Shown: positions 1 to 7,855 of the stretch, one piece after another
Numbering within the stretch: the stretch's first letter is position 1
Layout: every line of letters begins with the position of its first letter
Assembly (NCBI GenBank): GCA_038198775.1
Contig: JBBPZV010000044.1
Location: 62,001-126,000, forward strand
Source of the DNA: JACCYJ01 sp038198775
GTDB taxonomy: Bacteria; Actinomycetota; Actinomycetes; Propionibacteriales; Nocardioidaceae
Direction of reading: 5' to 3'
Length of the DNA stretch: 64,000 nucleotides
Made by a program: the position numbers and the translations under genes
The notes under the pieces: model-generated
Databases searched by the model: none
What the model was told of the DNA's origin: nothing
The model's input: the letters and a program-made list of their open reading frames with translations, nothing else

Positions 1-252
1 GACAAAGACCAGCGTCGGCGCTCCCGTCTCGGATTCGGGCTGGTCGACCTCCACGTGCAGTGGGACGCCGTCCTCGGCGATCACCGCCCGGCCGGGTGAA
101 CGCAACAGGCCCATGCCGGCTGCGTCCGCGCAACCTGCCGGCGCGACGTCGGTGCGGCGCCGTACCGTCAGAGCCGCCATCACCCCCGCCGCGCTGACGC
201 CGACGACCGCACCACCGGTGGCGACGGCCACCCGCCACAACCGGACGCTCAC
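1..252 (-). CDS. Alpha/beta hydrolase, N-terminal part (runs off left edge)
   Basis: Only the first 84 residues are in the window; the rest lies beyond base 1. The GTG start overlaps the alr stop by three bases (GTGA), so it should be translationally coupled to alr. Residues 8-30 are hydrophobic and look like a membrane anchor or signal segment. The visible end, APTLVFV, resembles the first core beta strand of the alpha/beta hydrolase fold, just before the oxyanion HG motif. The nucleophile and the rest of the triad are outside the window. An alpha/beta hydrolase directly after alr and before tsaE is common in actinobacteria, which supports the family call. Substrate unknown. Confidence 0.7.
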   Translation of the reverse strand, partial: MSVRLWRVAVATGGAVVGVSAAGVMAALTVRRRTDVAPAGCADAAGMGLLRSPGRAVIAEDGVPLHVEVDQPESETGAPTLVFV

Positions 253-1397
253 GACGCCGCGTCCACGTGCCGGCGGACGACCCGTACGCCTAGGCGGGCG
301 ACGATCTCGTACGAGATCGTGCCGGCTGCCTGGGCCCAGTCCTGGGCGCTCGGCTCACCGCGGCCACCCGGACCGAACAGCACCACCTCGTCCCCGGCGG
401 ACGCGGCGGTGCCGGCGAGGTCTACCACGAACTGGTCCATGCACACGTTGCCCACCACGGGGTGACAGCGACCACCCACCAGCACCTGCGCCCGGTTCGA
501 GGCGTGCCGTGGGACGCCGTCGGCGTACCCGAGCGGGACCAGCCCGAGGGTCGTGGCAGCTCGGGTCACGTGGGTGTGGCCGTACGACACGCCGCTTCCA
601 GCCGGCACCGACTTGACGCCGGCGAGCCGCCCGCGAAGCGTCATCGCCGGCCGCAGCCCCAGGCCGGAGGCGCTGGAACGCTGCGGCACCGGGGAGAGTC
701 CGTACGCTGCCAGGCCGCAGCGCACGAGGTCGAGGTGGGTGCTGGGCCTGGTCAACGCCGCGGCGCTGTTGGCGAGGTGACGCAGTCCCCGCCGAAGTCC
801 GGCCGCTGCCGCTGCCTCGACGCAGTCTCGGTAGACCGCCTCCTGCACTGCCAGCGATTCGTGTCCGGGTTCGTCGGCGCAGGCCAGGTGCGACCAGACG
901 CCGGTGACGAGCACCTCTCCGGCGTCCTGCGCCACCTTGGCCGCACGCAGCAGGTCGGGCCATTCGGCGGGCGTCACACCGTTTCGGGACAGTCCGGAGT
1001 CGACCTTGAGCTGGAGCCGGGCCCGGCGCCCCACCCGACGGGCCGCGGCGACCACGTCGCCGAGCTGCCAGCGCGACGACGCGGTGACGTCGACGTCGGC
1101 TGCGACCGCCTCGTCGTACTCCTCGCCGGGCGCCGCCAGCCAGCACAGGACCGGCCCGGTGTCCCCGGCCCGGCGCAGCGCCGCCGCCTCCTCCAGCACG
1201 GCGACCCCGAGCCACTGCGCACCGGCGGCGCGGGCGGCGAAGGCGACCGGCACCATCCCGTGGCCGTAGCCGTCGGCCTTGACGACGACCATGACCTGTG
1301 CGGGAGCGACCGCGTCGAGCAGCCGGGCCACGTTGTGGCGGATCGCGCCCAGGTCGATCACGGCCTCGGCGCGCGGAAGCTCAGCAGGCATCGGCAT
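249..1397 (-). CDS. alr: Alanine racemase
   Basis: PLP enzyme interconverting L- and D-alanine, supplying D-Ala for peptidoglycan. The N-terminal TIM-barrel carries VVVKADGYGHG with the PLP lysine at residue 40. The second catalytic base is the Tyr at 272 in GVSYGHTHV. CMDQFVVDLAG and the terminal ISYEIVARLG are typical of the C-terminal beta domain. The product is about 382 aa, the usual length. An upstream in-frame extension to 1562 has shadow-like composition and was dropped. ATG at 1397 or the ATG two codons later (1391) both fit, each overlapping the end of nnrDE. It sits in a minus-strand run glmS-acpS-nnrDE-alr. Confidence 0.95.
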   Translation of the reverse strand: MPMPAELPRAEAVIDLGAIRHNVARLLDAVAPAQVMVVVKADGYGHGMVPVAFAARAAGAQWLGVAVLEEAAALRRAGDTGPVLCWLAAPGEEYDEAVAADVDVTASSRWQLGDVVAAARRVGRRARLQLKVDSGLSRNGVTPAEWPDLLRAAKVAQDAGEVLVTGVWSHLACADEPGHESLAVQEAVYRDCVEAAAAAGLRRGLRHLANSAAALTRPSTHLDLVRCGLAAYGLSPVPQRSSASGLGLRPAMTLRGRLAGVKSVPAGSGVSYGHTHVTRAATTLGLVPLGYADGVPRHASNRAQVLVGGRCHPVVGNVCMDQFVVDLAGTAASAGDEVVLFGPGGRGEPSAQDWAQAAGTISYEIVARLGVRVVRRHVDAAS

Positions 1398-2802
1398 CGC
1401 TGCCCGAGAGCAGGTCGCGGAGCACCTCGGGGAGGGCCGCGGCGACCGCCCCGGCCACGACCGGGCCGCCGCGGCCGGCCAGCGTCGCCGCGGCCCCGTG
1501 CAGCCAGGCCGCGAGGGCACCCGCCTCGGCCGGTGAGCACCGGGTCGCCGCGAGCACCGCACCGCACATACCGGCTAGCACGTCACCGGCACCGGCCGTG
1601 GCCAGCCAAGAGGTGCCGGTCGGGTTCGCGAAGACGTCGCCCGACGGCGAGGCCACCAGGGTGGAGTGCCCCTTCAGCAGCACCGCGCACCCGTAGCGCT
1701 CGGCGGCCGTCCGAACGTGCCACAGCTGCGCTCGCTCGACGTCGTCGCGAGGCACGTCGAGCATGCGGGCCAGCTCGCCGGCGTGCGGGGTCAGCAGCGC
1801 TGGCGTGCCCAGCTGCGCCGGGACGTGCCGCAGCGCATCGGCGTCGACGACGACGGGAACCCCGTCGTCCAGGGCGCGGCGCAACGCCTGCTGCGCGCCA
1901 CCTCCGCCACCGGAACCGACCACCCAGGCCTGGACCCGCCCCTCCCCCACGACGACCTCTGGGAATCGCCCGCGAACCAGGTCGGCCACCGTGTCCTCGC
2001 CGGCGAAGCGGACCATCCCGGCCAGGCCGCACGCCGCACCGGCCACGCAGAGCAGTCCCGCGCCGGTGTAACCGGCCGACCCGGCCGAGACCCCGACGAC
2101 GCCGCGGGTGTACTTCTGGGCCGCCGGCGACGGTACGGCACCCCCCAGCCGCTCCGTGACGTCGGCCGCGTGCAGGGCGCGCACGGCGGGCACACCCAGC
2201 TGCGCGCCGAGGCCGATGTCGACCAGGTGCACCGGCCCGGCGGCCTGCTCGGCCGGGCCGACCAGCAGGCCGACCTTGTGCGCGCCGAACGTGACGGTCA
2301 GGTCCGCCCAGACGTGCGGCCCGTCGAGCGTTCCGCCGTCGACGTCGATGCCCGAGGGCACGTCGACCGCGACCACCGGCACGCGGAGGCGTTGCAGCTC
2401 GTCGACCACCTCGGCAGCCTGCGGGCGGAGCCCCGGAGCGCCGCCGATGCCGACGATCCCGTCCAGGGCGAGGTCGGCCGGCTCGACCCGCGAGACCGTG
2501 CGCCCACCGGCGGCGCGCAAGGCCGCCAAACCGCCGGCGTGTGCCCGGTCGGGGTCGAGCAGCAGTGCCTTTGCCACGGCGCCTCGTCGTGCCAGCAGCG
2601 CTGCGGCGTGCAGGGCGTCGCCCCCGTTGCTCCCGGACCCCGCCACCACCAGCACCCGCGCCCCGTACGTTCTCCCGAGCAGGTCTGAGCAGGCGGCGGC
2701 GAGCCCGGCGGCGGCACGCTGCATGAGTGCGCCCTCGGGTGTCGTCGCCATCAGGGCCCGCTCGGCGGTGCGGATCTGTTCGACCGGGTACGCGCGCCGC
2801 AT
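1381..2802 (-). CDS. nnr: Bifunctional NAD(P)HX epimerase / ADP-dependent NAD(P)HX dehydratase
   Basis: Repairs hydrated NADH and NADPH. The N-terminal half (about residues 1-210, YjeF_N) has GSGSNGGDALHAAALLARRG and VDVPSGIDVDGG and is the epimerase. The C-terminal half (about 220-473, ribokinase-like) has LTPHAGELARML, VLLKGHSTLVASP and TAGAGDVLAGM and is the dehydratase. The product is 473 aa, normal for the fused form. The start ATG at 2802 shares one base with the acpS stop (TGATG), which decides it over the longer frame. The gene is translationally coupled to acpS and followed by alr. Confidence 0.95.
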   Translation of the reverse strand: MRRAYPVEQIRTAERALMATTPEGALMQRAAAGLAAACSDLLGRTYGARVLVVAGSGSNGGDALHAAALLARRGAVAKALLLDPDRAHAGGLAALRAAGGRTVSRVEPADLALDGIVGIGGAPGLRPQAAEVVDELQRLRVPVVAVDVPSGIDVDGGTLDGPHVWADLTVTFGAHKVGLLVGPAEQAAGPVHLVDIGLGAQLGVPAVRALHAADVTERLGGAVPSPAAQKYTRGVVGVSAGSAGYTGAGLLCVAGAACGLAGMVRFAGEDTVADLVRGRFPEVVVGEGRVQAWVVGSGGGGGAQQALRRALDDGVPVVVDADALRHVPAQLGTPALLTPHAGELARMLDVPRDDVERAQLWHVRTAAERYGCAVLLKGHSTLVASPSGDVFANPTGTSWLATAGAGDVLAGMCGAVLAATRCSPAEAGALAAWLHGAAATLAGRGGPVVAGAVAAALPEVLRDLLSGSDADAC

Positions 2803-3152
2803 CAGCCCTCCAGCACGACGAGCGCCGACGCGATGCCCGCATCGTGGGAGATCGAGAGGTGGGTGCGGTGGGCAGCGAGGGCGGCGGCCCGCTCCGCCAC
2901 CGCCCCGCTCATCGCCAGCATCGGGCGCCCGTGCGGGTCGTTGGTGATCTCCGCGTCGAGCCACCCCAGTCCCGCGGGCGCCCCGAGCGCCTTGGCCAGC
3001 GCCTCCTTCGCGGCGAAGCGCCCCGCCAGCGAGCCCAGCGGAAGGCTCGCCTCCGCGCAGGTGAACAGCCGGGAGCGCAGCCCGGGGGTCCGCAACAGGG
3101 TTCGCTCGAAGCGCGCCACGTCCACCACGTCGATGCCGACGCCCACGATCAC
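2802..3152 (-). CDS. acpS: Holo-[acyl-carrier-protein] synthase
   Basis: Transfers 4'-phosphopantetheine from CoA to the serine of acyl carrier protein. The GTG start at 3152 gives the family N-terminus IVGVGIDVVDVARFE, with the Mg-binding Asp at residue 8. GRFAAKEALAKALGAP holds the second metal ligand Glu, and LSISHDAGIASALVV ends the fold. 116 aa, usual size. The start lies 8 nt after the glmS stop. CoaA, the first enzyme of CoA synthesis, is divergently encoded just beyond glmS, so two CoA-linked steps sit close together. Confidence 0.93.
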   Translation of the reverse strand: MIVGVGIDVVDVARFERTLLRTPGLRSRLFTCAEASLPLGSLAGRFAAKEALAKALGAPAGLGWLDAEITNDPHGRPMLAMSGAVAERAAALAAHRTHLSISHDAGIASALVVLEG

Positions 3153-3160
3153 CGCGGCGA

Positions 3161-5005
3161 CTACTCGACCGTGACGGACTTCGCGAGGTTGCGCGGCTGG
3201 TCGACGTCGCGACCGAGGCGGTCGGCCAGCTCGCACGCGAAGATCTGCAACGGCACCGTGGCCACCAGCGGCTGCAGCAGCGTGGGCACCTTCGGCAGCC
3301 GGATCAGGTCGTCGGCGTACGGCACCACGTCGTCGTCGCCGTCCTCGGCGAGCACGATCGTCCGAGCACCACGAGCCCGGATCTCCTGGATGTTGCTGAC
3401 GACCTTGTCGTGCACCAGGTCGCGACCCTTCGGGGGTACCACGACGAAGACCGGCACGCCCTGGTCGACCAGTGCGATGGGGCCATGCTTGAGCTCCCCC
3501 GCGGCGAAGCCCTCGGCGTGGATGTAGGCCAGCTCCTTGAGCTTGAGTGCGCCTTCGAGTGCCACCGGGAAGCCGACGTGGCGACCGAGGAAGAGCACCG
3601 ACCGCGCCTCGACCAGCGAGCGCGCCAGCTCACGCACCGGCTCGGCCTCGTCCAGCAACCGGCGGATGGCCGCGGGCACCTGCTGCAGCTCGTGCATGGT
3701 CGCGGCGATCTCGTCGCCGAACTTGGTGCCGCGGACCTGCGCGAGGTACAGGCCGAGCAGGTAGCAGGCGACGATCTGGGCCAAGAACGACTTCGTCGAG
3801 GCGACCGCGACCTCGGGTCCGGCGTGGGTGTAGATGACGGCATCGGACTCCCGGGGAATCGTGGAGCCGTTGGTGTTGCAGATGGCCAGCACCCGGGCCC
3901 GCTGCTCTCGCGCGTGCCGGATCGCCATCAGCGTGTCCATGGTCTCTCCGGACTGGCTGATCGCGACGACCAGCGTCGAGAGGTCGACAACCGGGTCCCG
4001 GTACCTGAACTCGCTGGCCAGCTCGACCTCGCATGGGATCCGGGTCCAGTGCTCGATGGCGTACTTGGCGACCATCCCGGAATAGAAGGAGGTGCCGCAG
4101 GAGAGGATGATGACCTTGTCGACCCCGCGGAGGTCGTCGTCGGACAGTCGCATCTCGTCGAGCTGGAGCTGGCCGTCGGAGGAGAACCGGCCGAGCAGGG
4201 TGTCGGCGACCGCCTGGGGCTGCTCGTCGATCTCCTTGAGCATGAACCAGGCGTAGCCGCCCTTCTCGGCGGCCGCGGAGTCCCAGTCGACGTGGAACTC
4301 GCGGGCTTCGACTGGTGATCCGGCGAAGTCGGTCACCGAGATCTCGGTAGCGGTGATCGCGACGACCTGGTCCTGGCCGAGCTCGATGGCCTGACGGGTG
4401 TGGTCGATGAACGCCGCGACGTCCGACGCGACGAAGTTCTCGCCGGCGCCTCGGCCGACCACCAGGGGCGAGTTTCGGCGCGCGGCCACCACGGTGTCGG
4501 GCTGCTCACCGTCGACGGCGACCAGCGTGAACGCACCCTTCAGCAGCTGACAGACCGCCCGCATCGCGACCGGCAGCTCGCAGCCATCAGCGAGCTGCTC
4601 CTCGAGCAGGTGGGCTACCGACTCGGTGTCCGTGTCGGAGGTCAGGGCGTGGCCGCGGGCCTCCAGCTCCGCGCGCAGCAGCGCAAAGTTCTCGAGGATC
4701 CCGTTGTGCACGACCGCGACGCGACCGGTGCAGTCGGTGTGGGGGTGCGCGTTGCTGTCCGTGGGCGCGCCATGGGTGGCCCAGCGGGTGTGACCGACGC
4801 CGGTGGCAGACTCCATCAGCGGTTCCTCGCCCAACGCCTTGTCCAGGTTGGCCAACTTGCCCGCGCGCTTGGCGCTGTGCACCTGTCCCGCCGCCACGAG
4901 TGCGATGCCGGCGGAGTCGTAACCGCGGTACTCGAGCCGGCGCAGTCCCTCCATGATGACGTCCTGCGCGGATCGGTGGCCGACGTACCCGACGATTCCG
5001 CACAT
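3161..5005 (-). CDS. glmS: Glutamine--fructose-6-phosphate aminotransferase (isomerizing)
   Basis: First committed step of UDP-GlcNAc synthesis: fructose-6-P plus glutamine gives glucosamine-6-P. The N-terminus MCGIVGYVGHR exposes Cys2, the Ntn glutaminase nucleophile. This fixes the start at 5005 and rejects the 46-codon upstream extension. The glutaminase domain spans about 1-240. Two SIS isomerase domains follow, with LSCGTSFYSG and ISQSGETMDTL in the first. The C-terminus DQPRNLAKSVTVE is the family ending. 614 aa. glmM, the next enzyme of the pathway, lies at 7856. No glmS ribozyme was seen in the 56 nt before the start. Confidence 0.97.
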   Translation of the reverse strand: MCGIVGYVGHRSAQDVIMEGLRRLEYRGYDSAGIALVAAGQVHSAKRAGKLANLDKALGEEPLMESATGVGHTRWATHGAPTDSNAHPHTDCTGRVAVVHNGILENFALLRAELEARGHALTSDTDTESVAHLLEEQLADGCELPVAMRAVCQLLKGAFTLVAVDGEQPDTVVAARRNSPLVVGRGAGENFVASDVAAFIDHTRQAIELGQDQVVAITATEISVTDFAGSPVEAREFHVDWDSAAAEKGGYAWFMLKEIDEQPQAVADTLLGRFSSDGQLQLDEMRLSDDDLRGVDKVIILSCGTSFYSGMVAKYAIEHWTRIPCEVELASEFRYRDPVVDLSTLVVAISQSGETMDTLMAIRHAREQRARVLAICNTNGSTIPRESDAVIYTHAGPEVAVASTKSFLAQIVACYLLGLYLAQVRGTKFGDEIAATMHELQQVPAAIRRLLDEAEPVRELARSLVEARSVLFLGRHVGFPVALEGALKLKELAYIHAEGFAAGELKHGPIALVDQGVPVFVVVPPKGRDLVHDKVVSNIQEIRARGARTIVLAEDGDDDVVPYADDLIRLPKVPTLLQPLVATVPLQIFACELADRLGRDVDQPRNLAKSVTVE

Positions 5006-5061
5006 GCGCTCAGGGTATCGACCGGCCGGCCGGCTCCCCGGTACATCGCAACAATGAGCGC

Positions 5062-5997
5062 ATGCAGGACACGCCGTTCGTCGAGCTGATCCGTGAGGAC
5101 TGGGCCGCGCTGGCAGGTACCGAGCGATTGCCCCTGACCGCATCCGAGGTTTCCCGACTGCGGGGTCTCGGCGACGAGCTCGACGTCGACGAGGTCCGCG
5201 AGGTCTATCTGCCGCTCAGCTCGCTGCTCAGCCTGCACGTGCGGTACGTGGGGGAGCTGCATCGTGCCACCGAGGCGTTCCTGCGGCGCTCCCAGCCTCC
5301 ACGCACGCCGTTCGTCATCGGCCTCGCTGGCTCCGTCGCGGTCGGGAAGTCGACGACGGCCCGGCTGCTGCGCGAGCTGTTGTCCCGGTGGCCGCAGCAC
5401 CCGCGGGTGGAGCTGGTCACCACCGACGGCTTCCTGCTGCCCAACGCCGAGCTGGCACGGCGGGGGCTACTGCAACGCAAGGGCTTCCCGGAGTCGTACG
5501 ACCGGAGGGCGCTGCTGCGCTTCGTGACCGCGGTGAAGTCGGGTGCCGATGAGGTACAGGCGCCGGTGTACTCACACCTTCGCTACGACGTCACCTCCGA
5601 GCGCGTGACGCTGAACCGGCCGGACATCGTGCTGGTGGAGGGGCTTAACGTGCTCGCTCCGGCCCGGATCGGCGGTGACGGGCGTCCGGGCCTGGCGATC
5701 AGCGACTTCTTCGACTTCTCGATCTACGTCGACGCGGCGGCCGCGGACATCCGCGCGTGGTACGTGCAACGGTTCCTGCGGCTGCGTGAGACGGCCTTCC
5801 GGGACCCCGCGTCGTACTTCCGCCGGTATGCCGACCTGCGGGTCGACGAGGCGGTGGCGCAGGCCGAGTCGCTGTGGGACTCGATAAACGGGCCCAACCT
5901 CGCGCAGAACATCGCCCCCACCCGCGGCCGCGCCTCCTTGGTTCTGCGCAAGGCCGCCGACCACACCGTGCGCTGGGTCCGCCTACGCAAGCTCTGA
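5062..5997 (+). CDS. coaA: Pantothenate kinase (type I)
   Basis: Phosphorylates pantothenate, the regulated first step of CoA synthesis. Type I (bacterial PanK, P-loop kinase) is shown by GLAGSVAVGKSTTAR (Walker A, about residues 88-102), TTDGFLLPN, KGFPESYDRRALLRF and the C-terminal SINGPNLAQNI. 311 aa, the usual length. Divergent from glmS across 56 nt that contain a short CCGGCCGG-rich palindrome but no clear promoter pair. The following DUF389 gene starts 29 nt downstream. Confidence 0.96.
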   Translation: MQDTPFVELIREDWAALAGTERLPLTASEVSRLRGLGDELDVDEVREVYLPLSSLLSLHVRYVGELHRATEAFLRRSQPPRTPFVIGLAGSVAVGKSTTARLLRELLSRWPQHPRVELVTTDGFLLPNAELARRGLLQRKGFPESYDRRALLRFVTAVKSGADEVQAPVYSHLRYDVTSERVTLNRPDIVLVEGLNVLAPARIGGDGRPGLAISDFFDFSIYVDAAAADIRAWYVQRFLRLRETAFRDPASYFRRYADLRVDEAVAQAESLWDSINGPNLAQNIAPTRGRASLVLRKAADHTVRWVRLRKL

Positions 5998-6026
5998 GCT
6001 CCCCGGACGCGTGGGACCATGCCGAT

Positions 6027-6986
6027 GTGCTGCACGTGCGGGTGATCTCCCCCGGGGAGACGACCGGCGAGGTCCTGGCAGCGATTCGAGACGACCCGAC
6101 GGTCGCCAACCTCGTGCTGCTGCGTGGCGTGGCGCTCGGCGGGCGCGGTGACCTGTTCATGTTCGACCTCGCCCGTGAGAGCGCCAACCCGATCCTGCAA
6201 CAGCTGCGCCGGCTCGGCCTGGAGCGGTCTGGGTCGATCGCCTTCAGCGAGCAGGACACCCTGCTGTCCGCGGCGGCGGAGAAGGCGGAGCAGGCGGCGC
6301 CCGGCCGGCCCTCCGACGGCGTCATCTGGGACGCCATCGAGGCCGACGCGCGCGAATCCTCGAAGCTGTCGTGGTCGTTCGCGGTGTTCTTGCTGCTCGC
6401 GGTGCTGCTGGCGGGAATCGGACGTTACCTCGACCAGCCGATCCTCATCGTCGGCGCGATGGTGGTGGCGCCGGAGTTCGCACCGATCTCCGCGATCTGC
6501 TTCGGCCTGGCTCGCGGCCGCCGGCATCTGGTGCCCCCCGCGCTAGGAACGCTGGTGGGCGGGTACGTCGGCGCCACCGTGGTCGCTGTGCTGGTGTGGT
6601 TCACCACCGCCTGGCTGGGACAGGTCGACGGACACCGGGCAACCTCGGGGCCCCAGACCCAGTTCATCATCCATCCGGACGGCTGGTCCTTCGCCGTCGC
6701 CCTGCTGGCCGGCGTCGCGGGGGTGCTGGCGCTCACGGCGGCGAAGTCGGGGACCCTGGTCGGGGTCTTCATCTCGGTCGTCACGGTGCCCGCCGCGGGC
6801 ACGGTCGCCCTCACCGCGGCGGTCGGAGCCTGGGCGGAGGCCGGCAGCTCTCTGCTGCAGCTGATCGTGAACCTCGCGGGGATGGTGCTGGCCGGGACGG
6901 TCACGCTGCTCGTGCAGCGGGTGCTCTGGCACCGGGTCGTCGTACCTCGCCAGCAAGAGCGCGACCGCGAGCCGACCGCCGACTAG
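6027..6986 (+). CDS. DUF389 family integral membrane protein
   Basis: The N-terminal soluble part (about residues 1-110) begins LHVRVISPGETTGEVLAAI. It is followed by about six membrane spans, starting WSFAVFLLLAVLLAGIGRYL. The segment ILIVGAMVVAPEFAPISA is the DUF389 signature. 319 aa from the GTG at 6027, chosen because it starts the conserved N-terminus; an upstream frame into coaA is shadow. Same strand as coaA with a 29-nt gap, so probably co-transcribed. The molecular function of DUF389 proteins is not established, and I infer none. Confidence 0.85.
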   Translation: MLHVRVISPGETTGEVLAAIRDDPTVANLVLLRGVALGGRGDLFMFDLARESANPILQQLRRLGLERSGSIAFSEQDTLLSAAAEKAEQAAPGRPSDGVIWDAIEADARESSKLSWSFAVFLLLAVLLAGIGRYLDQPILIVGAMVVAPEFAPISAICFGLARGRRHLVPPALGTLVGGYVGATVVAVLVWFTTAWLGQVDGHRATSGPQTQFIIHPDGWSFAVALLAGVAGVLALTAAKSGTLVGVFISVVTVPAAGTVALTAAVGAWAEAGSSLLQLIVNLAGMVLAGTVTLLVQRVLWHRVVVPRQQERDREPTAD

Positions 6987-6991
6987 CATTG

Positions 6992-7022
6992 TCAAGACAT
7001 CTTGACGCGTCTTTGACGTCAA
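6992..7022. promoter_or_regulatory. Two adjacent palindromes over the HTH/Clp-N promoter
   Basis: TCAAGACATCTTGA (6992-7005) is an inverted repeat with 6-bp arms and a CA spacer. TTGACGTCAA (7013-7022) is a perfect 10-bp palindrome. Both carry the TCAA/TTGA half. They flank and overlap the predicted -35 and spacer of the promoter for the HTH gene, which is where a repressor or autoregulator would bind. That the HTH protein at 7039 is the binder is inference. Confidence 0.6.
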
Positions 7023-7030
7023 GCTAGCCT
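7002..7030 (+). promoter_or_regulatory. Promoter of the HTH/Clp-N operon (near-leaderless)
   Basis: -35 TTGACG (7002-7007), 17-nt spacer, -10 TAGCCT (7025-7030). A start site about 7 nt downstream would fall at about 7037, next to the ATG at 7039, so the mRNA would be leaderless or nearly so. No Shine-Dalgarno sequence precedes the ATG, which agrees. Confidence 0.65.
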
Positions 7031-7038
7031 GACGGTCC

Positions 7039-7269
7039 ATGAGTGAGGCTACGGAACTCGCATCCGACACCGCGAGCCGCGACCCCCGTGTCGGCCTGCA
7101 GGCCGTACGTGCGCTCCGGCGGCTGCTTGAGAAGCTCGAGGCGATCCAAGTGCGCAACGCGCGGGAGCAGGACTGGTCCTGGCAGGAAATCGCCGCCGAG
7201 CTCGGCGTTACCAAGCAGGCGGTGCACCAGAAGTACGCCGGCCCCCGGCGGCCGGGAAGGAGAAGGTGA
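7039..7269 (+). CDS. Small helix-turn-helix DNA-binding protein
   Basis: 76 aa. Residues 46-62 (DWSWQEIAAELGVTKQAVHQ region) form a classic HTH with the conserved A..LGVTKQAV turn and recognition helix, followed by a basic tail (PRRPGRRR). The preceding segment VRALRRLLEKLEAIQVRNAR is a probable amphipathic helix for dimerisation. The ATG follows a -10 box by 8 nt with no ribosome binding site. The next gene (Clp-N protein) starts 3 nt after the stop, so the two form an operon. Likely binds the palindromes in its own promoter (inference). The HTH-plus-Clp-N pairing occurs in other actinobacteria. Confidence 0.82.
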   Translation: MSEATELASDTASRDPRVGLQAVRALRRLLEKLEAIQVRNAREQDWSWQEIAAELGVTKQAVHQKYAGPRRPGRRR

Positions 7270-7272
7270 GCA

Positions 7273-7824
7273 ATGTTCGAGTGGTTCACAACCGAGTCAC
7301 GTGCCGTCGTCCTCGCAGCCCAGCAAGCCGCTCGAGGATTCGAGCACTCCTACGTCGGAACCGAGCATCTGCTCCTGGGCCTGCTCGACGCTCCCGCTCC
7401 GTCCGCAGCCGCTCGGGTGCTGGCCGCGAGCGGGTTGGACTCCGACTCCGCTCGCGCGCAGGTGCTGCGCCTGGTGGGTCCCGGGGAATCCCTCGGTGAC
7501 GTCGAGGCGGCAGCGCTGCAGTCCATCGGCATCGACCTCGACGCGGTCCAGGCCAAGGTCGAGGACACCTTCGGTGCGGGGGTGCTGCAGCAGCGTGCCG
7601 GACGGATTCGGTCGGGGCCGCCGCTCACCCGCCGGGCGAAAAGGTCGTTGCAGCTGGCGCTGCAAGAGGCCCGCACCCTCGGTGACGACGCGATCCGTCC
7701 CGATCACGTCCTGCTCGGGCTGCTTCGCGAAGGGAAGGGGATCGCGGCTCTGGTCATCGCCGCGTCGTCGCCGCTTCCTACGGTTCGCGAGCGGCTGCTC
7801 GCGGAGCTCGGGCGGGCCGCCTAG
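7273..7824 (+). CDS. Clp N-terminal (Clp-R) double-repeat protein
   Basis: 183 aa, consisting of two Clp-R (Clp_N) repeats: FTTESRAVVLAAQQAARGFE with HSYVGTEHLLLGLL, and LTRRAKRSLQLALQEARTLG with IRPDHVLLGLLREGKG. There is no AAA+ module, so this is not an unfoldase by itself. In ClpA and ClpC this domain binds adaptors and substrates, so a stand-alone version may be an adaptor, decoy or stress sensor (inference). A strong ribosome binding site GGAAGGAG lies in the end of the HTH gene. Co-transcribed with the HTH gene. Confidence 0.85.
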   Translation: MFEWFTTESRAVVLAAQQAARGFEHSYVGTEHLLLGLLDAPAPSAAARVLAASGLDSDSARAQVLRLVGPGESLGDVEAAALQSIGIDLDAVQAKVEDTFGAGVLQQRAGRIRSGPPLTRRAKRSLQLALQEARTLGDDAIRPDHVLLGLLREGKGIAALVIAASSPLPTVRERLLAELGRAA

Positions 7825-7855
7825 CAAGCCGCCGGGATGGTGCCGGCCGGGCGGG

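Noticed and set aside
5015..5034. CCGGCCGG palindrome between glmS and coaA as an operator
   Set aside because: Short GC-only palindromes are expected by chance at this base composition, and no promoter elements align with it.
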